Source: Pseudomonadota bacterium
Lineage (GTDB): Bacteria; Pseudomonadota; Alphaproteobacteria; Rhodospirillales; Magnetospirillaceae
Direction: 5' to 3'
Length of the DNA stretch: 64,000 nt
Assembly: GCA_021793155.1 (NCBI GenBank)
Contig: JAJYTF010000005.1
Coordinates: 1 to 64,000 of the forward strand
Shown here: positions 55,664-64,000 of the stretch, in pieces
How the letters are laid out: each line of letters opens with the position of its first letter
How positions within the stretch are numbered: position 1 is the first letter of the stretch
Position numbers and translations under genes: made by a program
Notes under the pieces: generated by a model
What the model saw: only the letters and a program-made list of their open reading frames with translations
Database searches by the model: none
What the model was told of the DNA's origin: nothing

Positions 55664-57172
55664 TCATTCCGCGGCCTTGCGCCGCGGAAGCATGGAACCG
55701 TCGCGCTGATAGGCGAGGTGCCAGGCGAAGGCCTGTTCCATCAAATGCGGAGTATGGCCGCCGCGCTTCGCCGCATCGCGGAAATAGTCTTGCGCCAGGC
55801 CGCGGTATTGCGGATGGACGCAGTTGTTGATCACCACCTGGGCGCGCTCCCGCGGAGCCAGGCCGCGCAGATCGGCCAGACCCTGCTCGGTCACCAGGAT
55901 ATCGACGTCATGTTCGTTATGGTCCACATGGGTGACCATCGGCACGATGCTGGAGATGGCGCCGTCCTTGGCCATCGACTTGGTGACGAAGATGGCCAGA
56001 TAGGCATTGCGGGCGAAGTCGCCGGAGCCGCCGATCCCGTTCATCATCGAGGTGCCCATTACATGGGTGGAATTGACGTTGCCATAGATGTCGGCTTCCA
56101 GCGCCGTGTTGATGCCGATAACGCCCAGGCGGCGGATGACTTCCGGATGGTTGCTGATTTCCTGGGGGCGCAGGATCAGGCGGTCCTTGTACTTGCCGAT
56201 CTGCGGAAACACTTCCTTCGCCTTCGCCCCGGACAAAGTGATCGACGAACCCGAGGCAAAGACCATCTTGCCCGAGTCGAACAGCTCGAAAGTCGAATCC
56301 TGCAGAACCTCGGAATACATCGTCAGGTCGTGGAACGGGCTGTCGATGAAGCCGTGCAGGACGGCATTGGCGATCGTGCCGATGCCCGCCTGCAGAGGCA
56401 GCAGGCTGGTACCAATGCGTCCCCGCCTCACTTCGTGGCGGAAAAATTCGATCAGATGGCCGGCGATGTCGTTGGTTTCCTGGTCCGGCGGCAGCACGGT
56501 CGAGGAACTGTCCAGCTTTTCGGTCACCACGATGGCGGCGATGCGCGACGGATCGATGGGAATATAGGGGATACCCACCCGATCATCCGGCGCGAAGACC
56601 GGAATCGCCTCGCGATGCGGGCGGCGGGTCGGAATATAGACATCGTGCAGACCCTCGAGTTCCAGGCTCTGGTGCAGGTTGATCTCGATGATGACCTTTT
56701 CGGCCAGAATGGCGAAGGTCGCCGAGTTGCCGATCGAGGTGGTCGGAACGACGCCGCCGTCCTCGGTGATGGCTACTGCCTCGATCACCGCCACGTCGAC
56801 CTGCGGCAACTGACGCGAGCGCAGCATCTCGACCGTTTCCGACAGATGCTGGTCGACGAACATCACGTCGCCGCGATTGATTGCCTTGCGTAGTACCGGG
56901 CAGGCCTGGAACGGCATGCGGCGAGCCAGCACGCCGGCCTCGGTCAGCTGCTTGTCGATGTCGCTGCCGAGCGACGCGCCGGTCAGCAGGTTGATCTTGA
57001 TCTTTTCCTGGCTGGCCCGTTCGGCCAGGGCCAACGGGACCACTTTGGCGTCGCCGGCGCGAGTGAAGCCGCTCATTCCGATGGTCATGCCGTCCTTGAT
57101 CAACAAGGCGGCTTCTTCCGGCCCCATGACCTTGCCCCATAGCGACTTAAGCCGAATACGGTCCCTGTACAT
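55664..57172 (-). CDS. acetyl-CoA hydrolase / succinyl-CoA:acetate CoA-transferase family
   Basis: 502 residues from MYRDRIRLKSLWGKVM, behind GGGAGGAGCAAGGA. Two alpha/beta halves: GMTIGMSGFTRAGDAKVVPLAL near the start, PLQAGIGTIANAVLHGF and the nucleophile region DLTMYSEVLQDSTFELFDSGK (Glu in YSEV), then GGSGDFARNAYLAIFVTKSMAKDGAISSIVPMVTHVDHNEHDVDILVTEQGLADLRG. This is the AarC/Ach1 family, which moves CoA between acetate, succinate and related acids. It would tie acetate to the TCA cycle. Confidence 0.93.
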   Translation of the reverse strand: MYRDRIRLKSLWGKVMGPEEAALLIKDGMTIGMSGFTRAGDAKVVPLALAERASQEKIKINLLTGASLGSDIDKQLTEAGVLARRMPFQACPVLRKAINRGDVMFVDQHLSETVEMLRSRQLPQVDVAVIEAVAITEDGGVVPTTSIGNSATFAILAEKVIIEINLHQSLELEGLHDVYIPTRRPHREAIPVFAPDDRVGIPYIPIDPSRIAAIVVTEKLDSSSTVLPPDQETNDIAGHLIEFFRHEVRRGRIGTSLLPLQAGIGTIANAVLHGFIDSPFHDLTMYSEVLQDSTFELFDSGKMVFASGSSITLSGAKAKEVFPQIGKYKDRLILRPQEISNHPEVIRRLGVIGINTALEADIYGNVNSTHVMGTSMMNGIGGSGDFARNAYLAIFVTKSMAKDGAISSIVPMVTHVDHNEHDVDILVTEQGLADLRGLAPRERAQVVINNCVHPQYRGLAQDYFRDAAKRGGHTPHLMEQAFAWHLAYQRDGSMLPRRKAAE

Positions 57173-57431
57173 TCCTTGCTCCTCCCGTGGGCATGTTCGA
57201 TTGCTTCCTTTTTGCCTACCTCCGCGCAATAATGAAACTCTTTGAGCATTGCATTTCGTGCGTAGGAGCATGCCTGATGGACATGGCTCAAGGCGCCAAA
57301 GCGCCTATATCGACGCACAATTGAAGATGCGTCATGATTTTTCTGCACAGACCTGAGCGAAAGTCTTCAAACTCCATTGTGAATTCATTAGAATACTTCT
57401 AGCCAGCTTCAGTGGAACGGAAGGACAGGCG

Positions 57432-58382
57432 ATGAAAGTTTCGGTAATCGGCATGGGCGCCGTGGGGACCGAACTCGTTAGCTATCTCGTGAACATGTCC
57501 GAGGTCTCCGAAATCGTCGGCGTCGACAAATCGCGGGAGAAGGCCGAGGCCGAGATCTGGGACTTCACCCACACCACCGCCTTCGTCTATGCAAAGAACC
57601 CGTTGCTGGCGGTCGGCGACTACGCCGACACCGGGAACAGCGACATCGTCGTGATCACCGCCGGCGCCCAGATCCAGGCGGGCCAGGCCCGCGACGCCCT
57701 GGTCCAGGTCAACAGCCGCGTCATCCGCGAGATCATCGCCTCGGTCGAAGCCTATTCGCCGCAGGCCATCGTGGTGATCGTCACCAATCCGGTCGACATA
57801 CTGGCCCATGTGGCGCTGGCCAATTCCAGCTATCCGCGGACGCGCGTGATCAGCGCCGGGACCTTGGTGGACTCGGCAAGGTTCATGCGCATCCTGAGCG
57901 ACCATGTGCAGATCGACCCCAAGAACATCTTCGGCTACGTGCTGGGCGACCACAGCTCCACCGCCTTCATTCCGTGGAGCATCTGCAACGTCTGCGGGCT
58001 GGACATCGACACCTATTGCCGCCTCAACGGCATCGCCCCCATCGACAAGGCGGCGGTGCATCGGCGGGTGCTCGACACCGGCCTCGACATCTTCAAGCGG
58101 AAAGGCAACACCAACCACGCCATCGCCGCCAGCGCCTTCCGTATCATTCGCGCCATCGCCACAAACGAACATTCGGTGTTGCCGGTGGGCGTGCAACTGC
58201 AGAATCAATACGGGGTCGACGGTCTGGTAATGAGCGTGCCCTGCGTGATCGGACGTGACGGCGTGCAAAAGATCCTCAATTATCAGTTCACGCCGGATGA
58301 ACAGCGGGATTTCCTCCGCTCGGAAGCCCATCTACGACAACTGATCGCCCTGACCGGCATCGACGACGAGAGAACCCGATGA
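57432..58382 (+). CDS. L-lactate/malate dehydrogenase family protein
   Basis: 316 residues. VIGMGAVGTELVSYLV is the Rossmann loop, GVDKSREKAEAEIWDFTHT binds NAD, VVITAGAQIQAGQARDALVQVNS is the substrate loop, VVIVTNPVDILAHV the conserved NP, and GTLVDSARF carries the substrate Arg region. The catalytic His is in GDHSSTAFIPWS, where LDH normally has GEHGDSxxPxWS; the Gly-Asp after His is Ser-Ser here. Probably an NAD-dependent 2-hydroxyacid dehydrogenase of the LDH/hydroxyisocaproate type. Coupled by ATGA to the lipoprotein gene. Confidence 0.88.
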   Translation: MKVSVIGMGAVGTELVSYLVNMSEVSEIVGVDKSREKAEAEIWDFTHTTAFVYAKNPLLAVGDYADTGNSDIVVITAGAQIQAGQARDALVQVNSRVIREIIASVEAYSPQAIVVIVTNPVDILAHVALANSSYPRTRVISAGTLVDSARFMRILSDHVQIDPKNIFGYVLGDHSSTAFIPWSICNVCGLDIDTYCRLNGIAPIDKAAVHRRVLDTGLDIFKRKGNTNHAIAASAFRIIRAIATNEHSVLPVGVQLQNQYGVDGLVMSVPCVIGRDGVQKILNYQFTPDEQRDFLRSEAHLRQLIALTGIDDERTR

Positions 58383-58660
58383 AAGCGACCATGTTGGCGG
58401 CCGCCCTGATCCTGGCCCTTGGCGGATGCGCCACCCCCCCCTTGCGGCCGATTCCAACCGGCGAGGCCGTGGACGCGACGCCGGACGAGATCATTCCCTT
58501 CGTCATGGCGGGCTTCATCCGCCCGGACCGCGAGCAGGCGGCCTTGGCGGCGCACTACTACTGCTCGGCCCGCGGCAGCGTCGCCGAGTACGTAGCCACC
58601 AGCGATCTGGACTACGGCACGGTCGCCTACTACCGCTGCCGGCGACCGGTGGAGGGCTGA
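58379..58660 (+). CDS. small lipoprotein
   Basis: 93 residues. The signal peptide ends in LALGGC (lipidated Cys at about residue 17). The mature part is about 77 residues, with an AHYYCSARGSVAEYVATSDLDYGTVAYYRCR segment rich in Tyr and Cys. Function unknown. It overlaps the dehydrogenase stop. Confidence 0.75.
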   Translation: MKATMLAAALILALGGCATPPLRPIPTGEAVDATPDEIIPFVMAGFIRPDREQAALAAHYYCSARGSVAEYVATSDLDYGTVAYYRCRRPVEG

Positions 58661-58700
58661 ACTGGCGACGGGGCACGAGCCGTCGCCGGCGCTCATCGGC

Positions 58701-59846
58701 ATGCTGGCGGTCGCCACCGGCGCTCTGGTGGCGAACCTGTATTATGCCCAGCCGTTGACCGCGGTGATCGGCCCGGCGGTCGGCACCACCCCCGAACTGG
58801 CCGGAGCGGTGGTCAGCATCACGCAAATCGGCTATGGCGTCGGGCTGTTCTTTCTGGTCTCGCTGGCCGACCTGGTCGAGAACAGGCGGCTGGTTCTGGT
58901 GATGCTGGCCATCGCCGCGATGGCGCTGGTCGGCACCGCCGTCTCGTCTTCGGCTGGATCGTTCTTCGCCGCCGCTTTCGTCATTGGTCTGTGCTCGACC
59001 GGGGCGCAGGTCCTGGTCCCGTTCGCCGCCCGCCTCGCCCCGGAGGCCAGGCGGGGCCGCATCGTCGGCAATGTGATGGCCGGCTTGCTGACCGGTATCA
59101 TGCTGGCCAGGCCCACCGCCCTGTTCCTGTCGGCAAGCTTCGGCTGGCGATCGGTGTTTTTCGGGTCAGCTGTCCTGATGGTACTGATCGGCCTTGCCCT
59201 GGCGCGCATGATGCCGCCCTATGCGCCGCCCTCGGGCATGCATTACGGCCAGGTGCTGGCTTCGATGGTCGGCCTGTTCCGCCGCACCCCCGCGGTACGC
59301 CGCCGCGCCGCCTATCAGGCCTTGATGTTCACCGCCTTCAACATGTTCTGGACGGCGGCCCCGCTGCTGCTGGCCGACCGCTTCGGCATGGGGCAACGCG
59401 GCATCGCCTTGTTCGCCCTTGCCGGCGCCGCCGGAGCCTTCGCCGCCCCCATCGCCGGGCGCCTGGCCGACCGCGGGCGGGTGCGCAGCGCTACCGCCGG
59501 CGCGATGGCCGTGCTGGGCGTGGCCTTCGCTGCTACCGCCTGGGCCGCCGAGGCGACCACCGTGGTCCCACTGATCCTGCTAACGCTGTGCATCGACGCG
59601 GCGGTCCAGACCAACCAGGTCGTCGGCCAGCGCATCATCTTCTCGGTTCCGGCGGCGACCCGCGGCCGGGTCAACGGCATCTACATGACCATCATGTTCG
59701 CCGGCGGAGCCTTGGGCTCCATCCTGGGTACAGTGACCTACGAACGGGGCGGCTGGAACGCCACTGCCACCGTCGGCGCCCTGATCGGGCTCATGATGCT
59801 GACGCTGTTCGCCACCGAGCCCCGCGGCCCTGTTCCGCCCGATTGA
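58701..59846 (+). CDS. YnfM/NepI-like MFS transporter
   Basis: 381 residues from the first ATG, 12 helices. The opening AVATGALVANLYYAQPL and the RGRIVGNVMAGLLTGIMLARPTALFLSASFGWRSVFF segment match the MFS group with YnfM. Helix 1 begins right at the ATG, so the true start may be upstream: a CTG at 58662, six bases behind GGAGGG, would add a 13-residue leader. Confidence 0.83.
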   Translation: MLAVATGALVANLYYAQPLTAVIGPAVGTTPELAGAVVSITQIGYGVGLFFLVSLADLVENRRLVLVMLAIAAMALVGTAVSSSAGSFFAAAFVIGLCSTGAQVLVPFAARLAPEARRGRIVGNVMAGLLTGIMLARPTALFLSASFGWRSVFFGSAVLMVLIGLALARMMPPYAPPSGMHYGQVLASMVGLFRRTPAVRRRAAYQALMFTAFNMFWTAAPLLLADRFGMGQRGIALFALAGAAGAFAAPIAGRLADRGRVRSATAGAMAVLGVAFAATAWAAEATTVVPLILLTLCIDAAVQTNQVVGQRIIFSVPAATRGRVNGIYMTIMFAGGALGSILGTVTYERGGWNATATVGALIGLMMLTLFATEPRGPVPPD

Positions 59847-59912
59847 GGGCCTCCATCTCGATGACCACATCGTTCGGGCCGGCCGGCGAGGAAAGCGCGT
59901 ACGGGCACCACC

Positions 59913-61964
59913 CTATCCCCACATGTCCCGCATCCGGGCGCCGAGGTCGACACGCTCGACCGCCGGCACCACGGCATCCTGGCGCGGCCCGCGCGGCGCT
60001 CCGCCGGTCAGTTCGAAGAATTTCAGGTCGCCCGGGGGAAGGAACCGGCTGCGTGGGGCGAACACGTGGCGGTCGCCGAATTGCGCCTGGCCTCGGACGT
60101 GGAAGCGGAGCGGGTGGATCAGGGTCAATTGGTCGCGGGCACGGGTCATCGCCACGTAGAGGAGCCGTCGCTCCTCCTCGATCTCAGGCTGGCTGCCGGT
60201 GGCGAGATCCGACGGGATGCAACCATCCACCAGGTTGAGGATGAACACCGACCGCCATTCCTGACCCTTGGCGGAATGGATGGTGCTCAGGGTCAGCCAG
60301 TCCTCCTCGAGGAACGGGGTTCCCGCCTCGGCGCCGGTGGCGTCCGGCGGGTCCAGCGCAAGATCGGTCAGGAACCGCTGGCGGGAGCCGTGCGCCGTCG
60401 ACAACCGCTCCAGTTGCTCGATATCGCTGCGGCGTGCCGTCACATCATCATAAACCAGTTCGAGGACCGGATCGTACCAGCGCCGCACCAGAGCCACCTG
60501 CCCGGGCCATTCCCGGGCCGCAGCCAGTTCCACCAACATGGCCGCCAGATCCGCCCAGCTTTCCCGCGCGTTCGGCGGCGGCGCAAACGCCACAAGCGCG
60601 TTCAGGCCGCCAGCGGCATCCACCGCGGCCAGCGCCTTGCGGGCGGTGCTCGGGCCGATCCCCGGCACCAGCTTCAACACGCGCAAGCCCGCCGCCTGGT
60701 CGCGCGGGTTCTCGGCGAAGCGCAGGACGGACACCAGATCCTTCACATGCGCCGCCTCGAGGAACTTCAGGCCGCCGAACTTGCGGTAAGGAATGTGGCG
60801 GCGGGTTAATTCCAGTTCGAGCTGGGCCGAATGGTGCGACGCCCGGAACAATACCGCATGCTGGCGCAAGGCGATGCCTTCCTCCAGGTTGCCGAGGATC
60901 CGCCCGATCACGTAGTCGACCTGAGCCGCCTCGTCGCCGACGGTGGCGAGCAGCGGCTTGCCGCCGCCGGCGCGGAGGGTGAACAGATCCTTGCTGTGCC
61001 GTTCCTTGGCGTGGCGGATGACGGCGTTGCAGGCATCGAGGATGCCCTGGGTGGAACGGTAGTTCTGCTCCAGCGTGACCACATGGGCCGGCTGGCCGAA
61101 CATCGCCGGAAAGTCCAGGATGTTCCGGACGGTGGCGGCGCGGAACGCATAGATGGACTGCGCGTCGTCGCCCACCGCCATCATTCCCGCCCCGTCCGGC
61201 TTCATCCGGACCAGGATCGACGCCTGCAAGGCATTGGTGTCCTGGTATTCGTCGACCAGAACGTGGTCGAACTGGTCGCCGACCTGGGCGGCGATGGACG
61301 CCTCCTCCATCATCCTTGCCCACCATAGCAGCAGGTCGTCGTAGTCCAGTACGGATTGGCGCTGCTTGAGCTCGACAAAACCGCGAAACAGCCTCTTGAG
61401 TTCGCCTTCCCACTCGGCGCACCAGGGAAAATGGCTTTCCAGCACCTGGTCGAGCGGCCGCTGTGAATTGACCGCATTGGAATAGATGCCGAGGCAGGTA
61501 CCCTTCTTGGGAAACCGCGCCCTGCCCTTGGCCATCCCCAAATCACTGCGCACGAGGTCGAGCAGATCCTCGGCATCGCCCCGATCCAGGATGGAAAAGC
61601 CGGGCTCCAGACCGATGACCGGCGCCCAAAGGCGCAGCAGGCGGGCGCCGATAGCGTGGAACGTCCCCGCCCATTCGACCGCCCCTCCGCCGGCTCCGGC
61701 GCGCCGCGTCGCCGCAACCATCCCTTCCGCCCGCCGGATCATCTCGGCAGCGGCGCGGCGGCTGAAGGTCAACAGCAGGATGCGGCCCGGGTCCACTCCG
61801 TCGAGCAGCAGCCTGGCCACCCGGCAGGACAGGGTCTTGGTCTTGCCCGAGCCGGCGCCGGCGACCACCAGCAGCGGCCCCGGCGGCGGCGCACCCCGCC
61901 CCGCCCCCAGGCCGAAGTCCACCGCCTCGCGCTGACGGGGGTTGAGGTCTTCGACGATGTCCAT
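59913..61964 (-). CDS. UvrD/Rep-type superfamily 1A DNA helicase
   Basis: 683 residues from MDIVEDLNPRQREAV behind AGGAGGACC. Helicase motifs in order: AGAGSGKTKTL (I), LTFSRRAAAEM (Ia), DHVLVDEYQDTN (II), VGDDAQSIYAFRAA (III), LEQNYRSTQ (IV), LSTIHSAKGQEW (V) and YVAMTRARDQL (VI). It unwinds DNA 3'-5' in repair or replication restart. The helix-hairpin-helix-like LVPGIGPSTARKALAAV lies in the C-terminal half. The frame is open beyond 61964 but lacks coding character. Confidence 0.92.
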   Translation of the reverse strand: MDIVEDLNPRQREAVDFGLGAGRGAPPPGPLLVVAGAGSGKTKTLSCRVARLLLDGVDPGRILLLTFSRRAAAEMIRRAEGMVAATRRAGAGGGAVEWAGTFHAIGARLLRLWAPVIGLEPGFSILDRGDAEDLLDLVRSDLGMAKGRARFPKKGTCLGIYSNAVNSQRPLDQVLESHFPWCAEWEGELKRLFRGFVELKQRQSVLDYDDLLLWWARMMEEASIAAQVGDQFDHVLVDEYQDTNALQASILVRMKPDGAGMMAVGDDAQSIYAFRAATVRNILDFPAMFGQPAHVVTLEQNYRSTQGILDACNAVIRHAKERHSKDLFTLRAGGGKPLLATVGDEAAQVDYVIGRILGNLEEGIALRQHAVLFRASHHSAQLELELTRRHIPYRKFGGLKFLEAAHVKDLVSVLRFAENPRDQAAGLRVLKLVPGIGPSTARKALAAVDAAGGLNALVAFAPPPNARESWADLAAMLVELAAAREWPGQVALVRRWYDPVLELVYDDVTARRSDIEQLERLSTAHGSRQRFLTDLALDPPDATGAEAGTPFLEEDWLTLSTIHSAKGQEWRSVFILNLVDGCIPSDLATGSQPEIEEERRLLYVAMTRARDQLTLIHPLRFHVRGQAQFGDRHVFAPRSRFLPPGDLKFFELTGGAPRGPRQDAVVPAVERVDLGARMRDMWG

Positions 61965-62139
61965 GGTCCTCCTGCCATCCACGCCGCGGAGTTGTTCACT
62001 TAATGTTCTACACCGGGGAAGGCGCCCTGGGCCAGCGTCGATTTTCACCGCCGGGCCATGGCCGAAGCCCAATCGGAGCAAGGCAAAAACAATATCGACA
62101 AAGTAAACATTGTCACAATTGTTGCGAGTAAATGCGTTC

Positions 62140-62169
62140 TTGTCAATTTGATAAAATTTACTTTATTAT
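62140..62169 (+). promoter_or_regulatory. sigma70-type promoter of the chemoreceptor gene
   Basis: TTGTCA at 62140-62145 and TATTAT at 62164-62169, spacing 18, in an AT-rich gap; AAGGGGGG stands 6-8 bases before ATG 62216. It is the best-formed promoter I could find in the window. Confidence 0.6.
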
Positions 62170-62215
62170 TGGCTTGGTTTTGCATGGGATGGGACGCCAA
62201 ATAAAGGGGGGCGCC

Positions 62216-64000
62216 ATGTCCGCTCATCTTGGTATTGGGCAGCGGATTTCCGCAATTGTTGCGATAGCATTGGTTGGCTTCTTCGCCGTTGGCACGACAT
62301 ACACTGTCGGAAATGGAAAGGTCGGCGCCGCCAATGACGCCGCGATCACCGCGATCAAGCGGCTGAACCTGACCCGGGCCATCAGCTATGCGATCCTCGA
62401 CGAACGGCGCCATGAAAAGGATTTTCTGCTGCGCCTGGATCCGTCCTACGTCAAGACCTTCGACGAGCGGTCCGACAGGTTCACCAGCGACCTGCAGGCC
62501 AGTTCCTTAGACCCGGCGACGAAGTCGGAGATTGCCGGCCTGATGGATGCCTACCGACGCGACTTCACCGCGATGAGCGCCGGCCGCCTCCAATTGGTCG
62601 CGGAGACGGCCAAACTCAGCAAGGACTTCGCCGAGATGGAACCGCCGCTCGCCCGCCTGGTCGCCGATACCGAAACGGCTTATGGCGTGGCCACCGCATC
62701 GGCGCGGTCGCTCGCGGCTTCCACCGAAAACGTCATCTACGGCTGTTTCGCCGTCATCATCCTTGTCGTCGCGACCGTCGCCTGGCTGATCGCCCGCTCC
62801 ATCGTCACCCCGGTCAACGCCATGACCGGAGCCATGGGACGGTTGGCCGACGGCGACCTGGAAATCGACATTCCGGCCCGCGAGCGCCGCGACGAGATCG
62901 GCCGGATGGCCGAAGCGGTGCTCGTTTTCAAGGACAACCTGCTGCGCGTCAAACGGCTTGAAGCCGACCAGGCGGAGCAGAAGCGCCGTGCCGAAGAAGA
63001 GCGCCGCGCCGCCATGCGCAAGATGGCCGATTCGTTCGAAGAAAGCGTCGGCAAGGTGGTCCAGACCGTCACTTCGGCCGCCACCGAGTTGCAGGCGGCG
63101 GCGGGCCAGATGGCGGCCGCGGCGACCGAAACCAGCGCCCAGGCGACCACCGTCGCCGCCTCGGCGCAGCAGGCCTCGGCCAATGTCCAGACGGTGGCGG
63201 CGGCTACCGAAGAGCTAGCCACGTCGATCACCGAGATCGCCGGCCAAATGAGCCGCTCGCAGTCCGTGGCGGCGCGCGCGACCGATGAGGCAAACCGTAC
63301 CACCGACCTGGTTCAAACGTTGAACGACAGGGTCGCCGACATTGGGACAGTGGTCGGTCTGATCAACGATATCGCCAGCCAGACCAATCTGCTGGCGCTG
63401 AATGCCACCATCGAAGCGGCCCGCGCGGGCGATGCCGGCAAAGGCTTCGCCGTGGTGGCCAACGAAGTGAAAGCGCTGGCCAACCAGACCGCCAAGGCCA
63501 CCGGCGAAATTTCCGCGCAGATCGGCGAGGTTCAGCAGAAGACCGGCCAAGCGGTCGCCGCGATCGGCATGATCTCGCGCGTCATTGCCGAGATGAACGA
63601 GATCAGTGGCTCGGTGGCGGCCGCCGTGCATCAGCAGACCGCGGCAACCGGAGAAATCGCCCGCAACGTGGATCAGGCGGCAGTGGGCACGCAAGAGGTC
63701 TCATCGAACATCACCACGGTCGACCAGGCGGCGAAAGACAGCGGGCAGGCGGCCGAACAAATCAGGGAGTCGTCCCTCGACCTGTCCCGGCAGGCCGAGC
63801 ATCTGAACCAGGAAGTTGCCCGCTTCCTGCATCAGGTGCGGGCCGACAAGACGGAAATGAAGCTGATCGAGTGGTCTGACAGCCTCAACACGGGCGTGGC
63901 GGTGATCGACCGCCATCACCGTGAAATCGTCGACAGCGTGAACAGCTTCTACGCCGGCATGATGCACGGAGAGGGGCTTGCCGGGGCTTCGGACATGGCG
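62216..64000 (+). CDS. chemoreceptor with C-terminal hemerythrin domain (3' end outside window)
   Basis: 595 residues are visible with no stop. One helix (about 8-28), a helical ligand region (about 30-170), a second helix (about 172-195), HAMP ([22 protein letters not shown]), a 300-residue signalling domain with [20 protein letters not shown] at its tip, and from residue 553 the start of a hemerythrin ([23 protein letters not shown]). It is a membrane receptor whose O2/NO-binding domain lies after the signalling domain, in the cytoplasm. The order is reversed relative to the receptor at 25351. The pentapeptide tail and the rest of the diiron site lie beyond 64000. Confidence 0.93.
   Translation, partial: MSAHLGIGQRISAIVAIALVGFFAVGTTYTVGNGKVGAANDAAITAIKRLNLTRAISYAILDERRHEKDFLLRLDPSYVKTFDERSDRFTSDLQASSLDPATKSEIAGLMDAYRRDFTAMSAGRLQLVAETAKLSKDFAEMEPPLARLVADTETAYGVATASARSLAASTENVIYGCFAVIILVVATVAWLIARSIVTPVNAMTGAMGRLADGDLEIDIPARERRDEIGRMAEAVLVFKDNLLRVKRLEADQAEQKRRAEEERRAAMRKMADSFEESVGKVVQTVTSAATELQAAAGQMAAAATETSAQATTVAASAQQASANVQTVAAATEELATSITEIAGQMSRSQSVAARATDEANRTTDLVQTLNDRVADIGTVVGLINDIASQTNLLALNATIEAARAGDAGKGFAVVANEVKALANQTAKATGEISAQIGEVQQKTGQAVAAIGMISRVIAEMNEISGSVAAAVHQQTAATGEIARNVDQAAVGTQEVSSNITTVDQAAKDSGQAAEQIRESSLDLSRQAEHLNQEVARFLHQVRADKTEMKLIEWSDSLNTGVAVIDRHHREIVDSVNSFYAGMMHGEGLAGASDMA

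Noticed and set aside
55406-56893. 495-codon plus-strand open frame
   Set aside because: It is opposite the acetyl-CoA hydrolase gene, which has full family motifs; the plus-strand product matches nothing.

Overview
The window is GC-rich DNA (only a few intergenic spots are AT-rich). Gene content points to an alphaproteobacterium, most likely a Rhodospirillales member of the Magnetospirillum/Phaeospirillum kind: a cbb3 oxidase subunit, two hemerythrin-chemoreceptor fusions, DsrE, YgbA, an NnrS remnant, and many proton-driven and RND exporters. The taxonomic call is an inference from protein style and was not tested by a search.

Layout. 1-0.9 kb: 3' end of ccoN and a 4-oxalocrotonate tautomerase. 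0.9-4.5 kb: a metallo-beta-lactamase/cyclic-nucleotide-binding fusion and an LplT-like carrier. 4.6-9.2 kb: a MarR-emrA-emrB-outer membrane factor operon with a palindrome over the MarR start. 9.2-12.1 kb (minus strand): a small Cys-rich protein, a class I amidotransferase, a haem-oxygenase-like diiron protein and a periplasmic DsrE protein. 12.2-15 kb: glycerol kinase, a collapsed PQQ-type sugar dehydrogenase, and a hemolysin III family protein. 15.3-25.2 kb: an MdtABC-type RND pump with its own outer membrane factor and a TauE/SafE permease. 25.3-30.2 kb: a hemerythrin chemoreceptor, a DUF1127 protein, a flavin split-barrel protein, an nnrS/GGDEF deletion scar, and DUF488 and AhpD-like genes. 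30.3-38.6 kb: AraC/Fsr, a CLC channel divergent from a MarR gene, ygbA, a DHA2 transporter, and an HPP membrane gene broken by a 115-bp MITE-like element.

38.6-51.4 kb is the most unusual part and looks like an undescribed biosynthetic island. A gene coding for an HTH-citrate synthase fusion sits divergent, across a 273-bp AT-rich control region with an 18-bp perfect palindrome, from a tightly packed run: 2-isopropylmalate/homocitrate synthase-like, YrdC-like 1, amidohydrolase, haem-oxygenase-like diiron oxygenase (complete ligand set), YrdC-like 2, aconitase-type large and small subunits, HlyD adaptor, MFS exporter and nitroreductase. A second, ordinary citrate synthase follows under its own control region. 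The set suggests acetyl-CoA-driven 2-oxo acid elongation, oxidative tailoring, a carbamoyl-adenylate-type step and dedicated export. The product cannot be read from the sequence.

51.5-64 kb: a heptamer repeat able to form a G-quadruplex, small conserved genes, three more MFS carriers, an acetyl-CoA hydrolase/CoA-transferase, an LDH-like dehydrogenase, a UvrD-type helicase, and a second hemerythrin chemoreceptor with reversed domain order running off the end. No tRNA, rRNA, CRISPR array or intact insertion sequence was seen.
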